Shown: one piece after another, positions 57,525-64,000 of the stretch
Position numbering within the stretch: the first letter of the stretch is position 1
Layout of the letters: each line of letters begins with the position of its first letter
From: an uncultured Collinsella sp.
Lineage (GTDB): Bacteria > Actinomycetota > Coriobacteriia > Coriobacteriales > Coriobacteriaceae
Assembly: GCA_900541745.1 (NCBI GenBank)
Contig: UQLA01000015.1
Coordinates: 1-64,000 of the forward strand
Length of the DNA stretch: 64,000 nucleotides
Direction of reading: 5' to 3'
Program-made: the position numbers and the translations under genes
The notes under the pieces: generated by a model
Seen by the model: only the letters and a program-made list of their open reading frames with translations
What the model was told of the DNA's origin: nothing
Databases searched by the model: none

Positions 57525-58595
57525 CTATCGGCAAACGAGATGAATCCTGCTGGCATCAAAATGCATGCGCAGGGTCTCACCCGCCTGTGGCAGCTCTTCC
57601 ACGGGTACACTCACCTTATTCACCTTCCACTGCAAGCGCGTCGGCGCATCAACACGCGGCACGTCCAACAGCACCAGGCGCTCAAAGCGAGAATCGCTCA
57701 CGCGAGCCACATGCAAGTCGTAACTGTTGCGACCCCGCTCGGCACGGTTGTCCACATGGAAGTAGCTTGCGCGAATGCCCAGATATGCCACGTCATCGGG
57801 AACCTCGCGACCAACGTTAAAGGTCATGCCCCAGTCGAGGGCCTCAACTTCTTCGTCGCCAATCTTGCGCGCCCGGCTTGTGTTCTTGCAGCCCGTCAGG
57901 CGCAGTGCCGCCAGCGTCTGCGGACGGCGGACCACGTCCTCGACGGAGCCGATCTCCTCAACATGCCCGTCGTGCATCACGCAGATGCGCGGGCACAGGC
58001 GGCACGCTTCGTCGATGTCGTGGCTCACGTAGAGCACGGTGCGGTTGCATACATCGAACAGGTCGAGCATGTTCTGCTCGAGTGCGCTCTTAAGATAGGA
58101 ATCGAGTGCGCTCATGGGCTCGTCGAACATAAAAATGCCCGGATGCGCCGCCACCATGCGGGCAAGCGCCACGCGTTGCTGCTGACCGCCCGAGAGTCGC
58201 GCGGGATAGCGGTCGGCAAAGTCGGCCAGTCCAAAAATACCCAGGTAGCGCTCGGCAAGTTTTTTGCGCGCGGCGGCGTCGCCCGCATCCTTTACACCGG
58301 CGCATACGTTATCGGCCACCGTCATGTTGGGGAAAAGCTGGTAGTTTTGGAACAGCAGGGCGCATTTTCGCTCCTGGGGCGACAGGTTGATGCCCGCCGC
58401 CGAGTCAAAAAAGGTCACGCCGTTGACGACGATCTTGCCCTCGTCGGGCGTCTCAACACCGGCAATGCAGCGCAGCGTGCAGCTCTTGCCGCAGCCCGAG
58501 GCACCAAGCAGCGCCACACGCTCCTCGCCGGCCTCAAGCTGCATATCGAGCATAAACCCCGGATAGCGCTTTTTTATGTCCAGAACGAGTGACAT
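57525..58595 (-). CDS. modC: molybdate ABC transporter ATP-binding protein
   Basis: 356 residues. Walker A is GASGCGKS (residues 31-38), the signature LSGGQQQR, and Walker B IFMFDEP. The C-terminal 120 residues form the MOP-like regulatory domain of ModC. It powers molybdate import with ModB and ModA encoded upstream. The start follows the modB stop after three bases. Confidence 0.92.
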   Translation of the reverse strand: MSLVLDIKKRYPGFMLDMQLEAGEERVALLGASGCGKSCTLRCIAGVETPDEGKIVVNGVTFFDSAAGINLSPQERKCALLFQNYQLFPNMTVADNVCAGVKDAGDAAARKKLAERYLGIFGLADFADRYPARLSGGQQQRVALARMVAAHPGIFMFDEPMSALDSYLKSALEQNMLDLFDVCNRTVLYVSHDIDEACRLCPRICVMHDGHVEEIGSVEDVVRRPQTLAALRLTGCKNTSRARKIGDEEVEALDWGMTFNVGREVPDDVAYLGIRASYFHVDNRAERGRNSYDLHVARVSDSRFERLVLLDVPRVDAPTRLQWKVNKVSVPVEELPQAGETLRMHFDASRIHLVCR

Positions 58596-58598
58596 GGC

Positions 58599-60041
58599 CT
58601 ATCGACCTCCCTGCATAGCGGGCTCATCGCGCATGAGCTCAGCCAATGCCTCGCGATCGATACGCAGAGCATCGCCGCCCGCCGGATCGAGCGAATCGCC
58701 CTGACCGGCGAGCTCTTTGGCCTGCTTGCGCTCCGCACGGGAAAGACCACGCTCGCGGTACTTTTGCGAATGTGCCGTGTACATGTTGATGAATAGGATG
58801 ACCAGGAAGCTGAACGCAATTACGACCACGACCCAAAAGAGGGCCACCGACGTGTTGCCGCCCATCCACTCAAAGTAGATGGCGATGGGAATGGTCTGCG
58901 TAATGCCGGCGTAGTTGCCCGCAAAGAACAGGGTGCAGCCAAACTCGCCCATCGCGCGGGCAAAGGCGAGCACCGTGCCGGCGGCAATCGAGGGCCAGCC
59001 AAGCGGCATCATAAGCTTGGTAAAGATGCGACGCTCGGACCAGCCCAGCGTGCGCGCCGCATCGAGCATCTGCGTGTCGAGGCTCTCGAAGGCTCCGAGT
59101 GCCGTACGATAGACCAGGGGAAACGACACCACCACGGCAGAGATCACCGCCGCGGGCCACGTAAAGACAATCGAGATGCCGTGCGCAATGAGCCACTGGC
59201 CCACCCCGGTCGAGCGGCCAAACAGCATGAGGAGCAGAAAGCCGCAGACCGTGGGCGGCAGCACCATAGGAATCGTAAAGACCGAATCAAGCAAACCCTT
59301 CACGCGGCTCGAGGTACCCATGGTCTTCCATGCGGCAAACAGGCCCAGTGCAAAGGAGATCAGCAGGGCAAGGCCGCTCGTTTTGATGGACACCCAAAAC
59401 GGGCGATAGTCGATGTCGCCCAAAAAGGAGGCCAGAGAGGTCAAGGACCCCCGCTCGTCCCGCAACACGACAGACGATGCTTCTACCATTTGAGCGCTAT
59501 CAAGCCAACGCGCGCCGCCCTTGGCATCACCCGAGGCTGATGCAATCACCACATAGCGGTCCCCATCCGCACCGCGCTCGTCAAAGCCATAGGTATACCC
59601 GCCGGTCTCAAACGTTGTTTCCGCCGTGACATACCAAGGAAGATCCACGTCCTCTAGCTGCGCACCTCCCATGCAGTTTGCGCTGTCGAGCTCACAGACG
59701 AGGGCCTTGAGACCCGATACGCACTCGTTGTCCTGCAGATCCAATCCATACTTCTCGACCGCCTTGGGCGATATCCACATCACAACGCGATCGGCAGCAG
59801 GCGCCGCTACAAGGTCCACGTCCTCGTCAACGGGAAACCGGTAGCCCTCAGGCTGGCCCTCCATGGCACGAGCGGTCCCCTTTGCCAACCGCTCAAAACC
59901 CTCGATCCCATAGGAAAGCCCATGAGCGGTCGCAGCAGTCTGGGCCCCGTCCTCAGCGTCCCCAGCAAACGCAAATCCCGGCACCCAGCAAAGCGCGAAG
60001 GTCAAAGCACAGGCGACAAGCATGCGGAATCTATTAAGCAC
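58599..60041 (-). CDS. modB: molybdate ABC transporter permease with an N-terminal extracytoplasmic domain
   Basis: 480 residues, about twice the normal ModB length. A signal-peptide-like segment (MLVACALTFALCWVPGFAFA) is followed by about 185 residues predicted to lie outside the membrane. From residue 210 comes the usual five-helix permease, including the coupling loop ARTLGWSERRIFTKLMMPLGWPSI. GTG at 60041 is taken as start because TTGGAG lies 7 bases upstream. A C-terminal cytoplasmic tail of about 55 residues is also present. The extra domain is not one I recognise. Confidence 0.85.
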   Translation of the reverse strand: MLNRFRMLVACALTFALCWVPGFAFAGDAEDGAQTAATAHGLSYGIEGFERLAKGTARAMEGQPEGYRFPVDEDVDLVAAPAADRVVMWISPKAVEKYGLDLQDNECVSGLKALVCELDSANCMGGAQLEDVDLPWYVTAETTFETGGYTYGFDERGADGDRYVVIASASGDAKGGARWLDSAQMVEASSVVLRDERGSLTSLASFLGDIDYRPFWVSIKTSGLALLISFALGLFAAWKTMGTSSRVKGLLDSVFTIPMVLPPTVCGFLLLMLFGRSTGVGQWLIAHGISIVFTWPAAVISAVVVSFPLVYRTALGAFESLDTQMLDAARTLGWSERRIFTKLMMPLGWPSIAAGTVLAFARAMGEFGCTLFFAGNYAGITQTIPIAIYFEWMGGNTSVALFWVVVVIAFSFLVILFINMYTAHSQKYRERGLSRAERKQAKELAGQGDSLDPAGGDALRIDREALAELMRDEPAMQGGR

Positions 60042-60109
60042 GAAAAGCTCCAAGCGAATACAAGGACGGAGTGAAACACAAAACGATGGAATTATCGCGC
60101 CAAGCCGCA

Positions 60110-60985
60110 CTACGCGGAAAGCTCAAAGCCGTACTTGGCCCAAATCTTCTGAGCCTTCTTGTTGGTTAGGCAGAAGTCGATGAACGCCTTGGCCTCGTCG
60201 GCGTGCTCGGAGCTCTCGGCAACGGCACCCGGATACACGATGGGCTTGTGCGAATCCTCGGGACACACGAAGGCCTCCTCGATGCCGTCGTAGCGGAAGA
60301 TATCGGAGCTGTAGACAAAGCCAGCCACGCAGTCGCCCGTGGACACATAGGCGGCGGCGGTACCAACTTTGTCGGCCAGGGCCACCTTGTCGGCGATCTC
60401 GGGCGCATACTCGCCGTCGTCGCCCTCGGTGCCGGTATAAAGGCCCACGGAAGCCAGCGCCTGGTTGGCGTACTTGCCGGCGGGGACGGTCTTGGCGTCG
60501 CCAATGGCGATCTTGCCGTCCAGGTTCGCGACGTCGGCGATGGCCTCGATCTTGGTGTCGGAGCCCTCGGCGCGAACGATCACGAGGTCGTTGACGAACA
60601 TGTCCTCACGCGTGTCGGCGTCGACGAGCTCGGCGGTCTCAGCGTCATCCATGGTGCCCTTGGAAGCGGTGATGAGCACGTCGACCGTGGCGCCGGCCTT
60701 CATCTGCTCAACGAGGTCGCCGGAGGCCTTAAACTGCGTATCGGCAAAGGTGGTGCCGGTCTGGTCGGTGTAGAGCTCCTGGACCTCGGGAAGGGCCTTC
60801 TCGAGGGAGTTAGCGGCAAAGACCTGCAGCTCGACGGTTTCCTTCTTGGAAGAGGCCTTGGCAGAACCGGCATCGGATCCGGCCGGTTCGGACGTCTTGT
60901 TGCCGGAGCAGCCGGCAAGGCCAAGGCCGGCAGCGGCGACAGCAGAAAGCGAGACGAATCCGCGGCGAGAAACCATATCGAACAT
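60110..60985 (-). CDS. modA: molybdate-binding lipoprotein
   Basis: 291 residues. It has a lipoprotein signal with twin arginine (VSRRGFVSLS) and lipobox LAGC, cysteine 26, then a serine-rich linker. The periplasmic-binding fold follows, with FAANSLEKALPEV and FKASGDLVEQMKAG as oxyanion-binding segments. The start at 60985 has AAAGGG 7 bases upstream. It is the first gene of modABC. Confidence 0.92.
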   Translation of the reverse strand: MFDMVSRRGFVSLSAVAAAGLGLAGCSGNKTSEPAGSDAGSAKASSKKETVELQVFAANSLEKALPEVQELYTDQTGTTFADTQFKASGDLVEQMKAGATVDVLITASKGTMDDAETAELVDADTREDMFVNDLVIVRAEGSDTKIEAIADVANLDGKIAIGDAKTVPAGKYANQALASVGLYTGTEGDDGEYAPEIADKVALADKVGTAAAYVSTGDCVAGFVYSSDIFRYDGIEEAFVCPEDSHKPIVYPGAVAESSEHADEAKAFIDFCLTNKKAQKIWAKYGFELSA

Positions 60986-61031
60986 GTTCAACCCTTTCGG
61001 ACCTTATGCCCGGGCACCCCACCGCGGGCTT

Positions 61032-61049
61032 TAATCTGCAATCAGATTA
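61032..61049 (-). promoter_or_regulatory. operator overlapping the modA -10 box
   Basis: TAATCTG and CAGATTA flank CAAT. On the minus strand the -10 box TATAAT (61051-61046) overlaps one arm. The -35 region is poor. A repressor bound here would block the promoter. Confidence 0.5.
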
Positions 61050-61080
61050 TACTTCTGCGCGAATAATGATAGTGAGAAAT

Positions 61081-61098
61081 TATTCTCGCCAGAGAATA
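61081..61098. promoter_or_regulatory. second palindrome upstream of modA
   Basis: TATTCTC and GAGAATA flank GCCA, about 40 bases upstream of the -10 box. A related GAGAA / TTCTC pair overlaps it at 61074-61087. Confidence 0.45.
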
Positions 61099-61140
61099 TA
61101 GTTTCAAGTTACTGTGCACCTCGGCGTCGATTCGGCGGAA

Positions 61141-61174
61141 AACAAAAGCGGAGCGACTGATAAGGTCGCCCCGC
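61141..61174 (-). terminator. terminator of moeA-moaB
   Basis: GCGGGGCGAC and GTCGCTCCGC (one wobble) close a 7-base loop, followed by TTTTGTTTT on the minus strand, 14 bases past the moaB stop. Confidence 0.8.
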
Positions 61175-61188
61175 CGCAGGTAAATAGC

Positions 61189-61668
61189 TTAGTTGGTATG
61201 TCCGCCGCCCGCTGTCATCTGAGCCGCGTGCTCCAGCTGGTCACTCACGGCCTCCCAGCTTTCGCGGGCGGCCTTCGTAGAACCGGGAAAGTTTACGACA
61301 AGTGTATGACCTCGTTGCATGCAAATAGCGCGCGAGAGCATGGCGCGGCGCGTCTTGGTCATCGAGTACGCACGGATTGCCTCTGCAATACCCGGCACAT
61401 CGCGGTCGCAGACGGCACGCGTCGCCTCGGGCGTCACATCGCGCATCGAAAGCCCCGTGCCGCCGCAGGTGAGCACGACATTGGCGTGGCACTCATCGGC
61501 GGCTTCCACAATGGCATCACCAATCTCGCTGACGTCGTCGCGCACGACCACATGTGAGGCGACCGTCCAGCCCTGCGCCTCGATAAGTTCCTCAAGCGCG
61601 GCTCCAGCCTCGTCCTGAGCAAGATCGCGCGTATCCGAGCACGTCACGATCGATATCTTCAGCTCCAT
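61189..61668 (-). CDS. moaB: molybdopterin adenylyltransferase, MoaB/Mog family
   Basis: 159 residues. The MPT-binding motif is TCGGTGLSMRDVTPEATRAV near residue 72, and VVNFPGSTKAARESW near the C-terminus is conserved. It activates molybdopterin with AMP before MoeA inserts molybdenum. The start at 61668 has AGGAGGAA upstream and lies 10 bases after the moeA stop. Confidence 0.92.
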   Translation of the reverse strand: MELKISIVTCSDTRDLAQDEAGAALEELIEAQGWTVASHVVVRDDVSEIGDAIVEAADECHANVVLTCGGTGLSMRDVTPEATRAVCDRDVPGIAEAIRAYSMTKTRRAMLSRAICMQRGHTLVVNFPGSTKAARESWEAVSDQLEHAAQMTAGGGHTN

Positions 61669-61678
61669 AGCATTCCTC

Positions 61679-62941
61679 CTATAGCACCGTGCCCTCGGGC
61701 AGGTCGACACGCACGACATCCACGACATCTCCCGCCTCGAGCTCGCACGGTCCTTCGTCAATACGCAGCAGGCAGTTGGCCCGCTGCATCGTGCCGAGCA
61801 GCGCCGAATTCTGCGTCTTGGCCTCGGTCACCAACAGCTCACCGGTCTCGGGGTCGCGCAAAACCGTGGCGCGATCGAAGAAGCGTCGGTCCTGGCGCTT
61901 TTTCACGCCGTGTGTGAGCGTCGCCTGCTGCACGGGACGCGCCCCCTCGGCAAAACCACGCATCTTGCGGATCGCCGGACGGGCAAGCATCTCAAAGCCT
62001 ACATACGCCGCGGCCGGATTGCCTGAAAGCCCCAGGTAGGGCTCACCCCCGAGCAAGCCAAACGTGATGGCCTTGCCCGGGCGCATCGAGATGCGATCGA
62101 AGAGCACCTCGCCCTCGCGCTTGACCAGCGCCGTCACATAGTCATAGTCGCCCGCCGAGGCACCGCCGCTCGTAATGACAAAATCGCACTCCTGCACGGC
62201 GCGATGCACCAGTTCGGCAATCGCCTGCTCATCGTCGGGCGCGATGCCGTAGAACACGGGCTCGGCTCCCGCATCGAGTGCTTCGGCCATCAACGCCGAG
62301 GAGTTGGAATCGCGAATCTGACCGCGCGCCGGCACCTTACTCGGTGCGACCAGTTCCGTGCCCAGCGAGATGATGCCCACACGTGGGGCAGCGTGCACCT
62401 TCACGCTCGCGTATCCGGCGCTTGCCAGCAAGCCGGCGCCAGCCGGGGCCACAACCTCTCCAGCACGCATCACGGATTCGCCAGCATGCGCTTCCTCAGC
62501 AGCCGAGCGAACGTTCTCCCCCACCTTGGCAGGCATCGAGAAGCTCACGTGCGAGCCCTCGTTGCCGTCACCATCAAGCACCTCGACGATCTCGTACTTC
62601 ACCACGGCATCCGCACCCTCGGGCACCGGCGCGCCCGTCATGATGCGGACCGTCTCGCCCACGCCGATTGCGCCCTCAAACACATGGCCCGCTGCCTCGT
62701 GCCCTACGACAGAGAGCGTCACCGGAGTGTCACCGGTGGCAGCAGCAAGATCGGCTGTGCGCACGGCATACCCGTCCATGGCGCTGTTGGCAAACGGTGA
62801 AATGTCGATATCGGCCACAGCATCCTCGGCCAAGGGAAAACCAGCCGCCTGCCACACGGGAATCTCGACGAGATCGGTCGGAGCAACGTGCGACAGGACA
62901 ATCGACTGCGCGTCCTCCAGCGGAATGAGTTTCTCTGCCAT
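61679..62941 (-). CDS. moeA: molybdopterin molybdenumtransferase
   Basis: 420 residues. SPFANSAMDGYAVR near residue 50, VITSGGASAGDYDYV near 255 and GLSGNPAAAYVGFE near 305 are MoeA signatures. It inserts molybdate into adenylated molybdopterin. AGAGG lies 5 bases before the ATG at 62941. With moaB it forms a two-gene operon next to modABC, so uptake and insertion of molybdenum are encoded side by side. Confidence 0.94.
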   Translation of the reverse strand: MAEKLIPLEDAQSIVLSHVAPTDLVEIPVWQAAGFPLAEDAVADIDISPFANSAMDGYAVRTADLAAATGDTPVTLSVVGHEAAGHVFEGAIGVGETVRIMTGAPVPEGADAVVKYEIVEVLDGDGNEGSHVSFSMPAKVGENVRSAAEEAHAGESVMRAGEVVAPAGAGLLASAGYASVKVHAAPRVGIISLGTELVAPSKVPARGQIRDSNSSALMAEALDAGAEPVFYGIAPDDEQAIAELVHRAVQECDFVITSGGASAGDYDYVTALVKREGEVLFDRISMRPGKAITFGLLGGEPYLGLSGNPAAAYVGFEMLARPAIRKMRGFAEGARPVQQATLTHGVKKRQDRRFFDRATVLRDPETGELLVTEAKTQNSALLGTMQRANCLLRIDEGPCELEAGDVVDVVRVDLPEGTVL

Positions 62942-63151
62942 ATGCACCTCTTAATGCCACGGCGCACAACAGGGGCACCGATTCTTTATGCTTGTCTCAG
63001 TATAATCCCCCGACGCACGACCGCGACTCGGCCTGTACCCGCAAATACACCTGTCGGTTGCAGGCCGCGAAACAGAATGGAAACCAACCCACCGGCTCGT
63101 CGCGTTTACCGCGTTTTATAATGCTTGCGTTGCAACCTAAAAGAGGAACGT

Positions 63152-64000
63152 ATGGCTCATAACGACAAAACCGAAAGCGCAAACGAAACGCAGGATCATT
63201 CCCAGCCGCTCGACGACGGCGGCTTTTTCTCCCTGAACGACGTCATCATGGCAGGCAGGCATCAGCTCACCCGCTCCGAGCATCTCCTGGCCGCCGACAC
63301 ACGCCGCAACGCCCGCAACCTGTTTGCAAGCGCCAAACTGCTCGCGCTCGTCGTCATCGTCTCGCTCGCCATGGGTGTTGCCGCTTGGGCATTTTTGGCC
63401 TCGCTGAATATCGCGACCGACTATCGCGAGCACCATGCGTGGATTTACGCACTGCTTCCCGTTGTGGGCGTTGCCACCGCATGGGTGTACAAAAACCACG
63501 GTCTTGCCGCCAAACGCGGTAACAACCTGGTCATCGACTCCGCTCTGGGCACACGCCTCATCCATATGCGCATGGCCGTCCTCACCTTCGTCTGCTCCAC
63601 GCTCACGCACCTAACGGGCGGATCGGCCGGTCGCGAGGGAGCTGCGGTGCAAATTGGCGGCACCATCGCCAGCAACATCTCGAGCCTCGCCCACCTCAAA
63701 AAGCATGACCACCACGACCTCATGCTCGCCGGCATCTCGTCGGCCTTTGGCGCCGTATTCGGCTCGCCCCTTGCCGGGGCTTTCTTTGGCATGGAGATGT
63801 GCTTTATCGGCAAAATCGACTACACCGCGGGCATCTACTGCCTGGTCGCCTCGTTTACCGGCTACTTTACGTCGCTTGCCTTGGGAACCGAGTACGAGGC
63901 GAATGTTATCGCCAGCGTTCCCAACATGACACCAAGGACGGTTGTCATCGTTGCTATCAGCGCCATTATCTTCGGTTTGACGGCGCGCCTCTTTGCCTGG
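63152..64000 (+). CDS. CLC-family chloride channel/transporter, cut by the window edge
   Basis: 283 codons to the right edge with no stop, so the gene continues. The start has AAGAGGA 5 bases upstream. After a hydrophilic N-terminus of about 60 residues come membrane helices. GGSAGREGAAVQIGG is the CLC filter segment with the GREG motif, here followed by AA rather than GP. FGSPLAGAFFGMEM is the next conserved helix. It probably exchanges chloride or fluoride for protons; the missing C-terminal half is needed to say which. Confidence 0.88.
   Translation, partial: MAHNDKTESANETQDHSQPLDDGGFFSLNDVIMAGRHQLTRSEHLLAADTRRNARNLFASAKLLALVVIVSLAMGVAAWAFLASLNIATDYREHHAWIYALLPVVGVATAWVYKNHGLAAKRGNNLVIDSALGTRLIHMRMAVLTFVCSTLTHLTGGSAGREGAAVQIGGTIASNISSLAHLKKHDHHDLMLAGISSAFGAVFGSPLAGAFFGMEMCFIGKIDYTAGIYCLVASFTGYFTSLALGTEYEANVIASVPNMTPRTVVIVAISAIIFGLTARLFAW

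Overview
The window looks like a piece of the chromosome of a strictly anaerobic, high-GC actinobacterium of the class Coriobacteriia, most likely a Collinsella-type gut organism. That assignment is inference from gene content and style: a hydrogenase-4 type formate hydrogenlyase, selenocysteine machinery, molybdenum enzymes, AGGAGG-type ribosome sites and GC-rich third positions. Most genes lie on the minus strand. The plus-strand genes are a glycerol-3-phosphate-dehydrogenase-like operon, a peptidase, a toxin-antitoxin pair, an AbiEi-like gene and a CLC channel that runs off the right edge.

Layout. 0-3 kb: thrS and a small zinc-ribbon membrane protein, then a 216-bp array of short repeats in alternating orientation. 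3-8.4 kb: GlpA-like / FAD-NAD oxidoreductase / DUF1667 operon and an M24 peptidase, separated by repeat-rich gaps. 8.4-16.7 kb: housekeeping genes folC, valS, clpX, clpP, tig and tRNA-Leu. 16.7-23.4 kb: an XdhD-like molybdenum hydroxylase with its FAD subunit, glutamate dehydrogenase, a DUF3343 protein and MobA. 23.4-27 kb: the selenocysteine decoding set tRNA-Sec, selB and selA. 27-44.8 kb: an orphan molybdopterin oxidoreductase, then a complete formate hydrogenlyase locus. In transcription order this is a four-cluster ferredoxin, the selenoprotein FdhF, HyfA-HyfI, HycH/HyfJ, HycI and a formate channel. 45-49 kb: a RelB/PIN toxin-antitoxin pair, an AbiEi-like orphan, tRNA-Pro, tRNA-Gly and BrnQ. 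49-57 kb: an eight-gene operon with two 2-hydroxyacyl-CoA-dehydratase-like iron-sulfur proteins, their activase, a family-4 glycosyltransferase, SelD (itself a selenoprotein), YedF, a second DUF3343 protein and a class V aminotransferase. 57-63 kb: modABC, moaB/mog and moeA. The end carries the start of a CLC channel.

The genes interlock. Mod, MoeA, MoaB and MobA supply molybdenum cofactor. SelD, SelA, SelB and tRNA-Sec supply selenocysteine. FdhF needs both and feeds electrons to the membrane hydrogenase, which HycI and HycH mature. The FNT channel moves formate. YedF, DUF3343 and the Csd-like enzyme are the usual companions of selenium-dependent molybdenum hydroxylases and fit the XdhD-like enzyme.

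Two in-frame UGA codons are read here as selenocysteine: FdhF residue 140, with the GGTCTG loop at the same place as in E. coli fdhF, and SelD residue 17. The least explained content is non-coding. It comprises the alternating repeat array, two families of elements with a conserved core and unrelated but self-complementary arms, a palindrome repeated four times after plus-strand genes, and a paired structured element inside the dehydratase/selenium operon whose stems covary.
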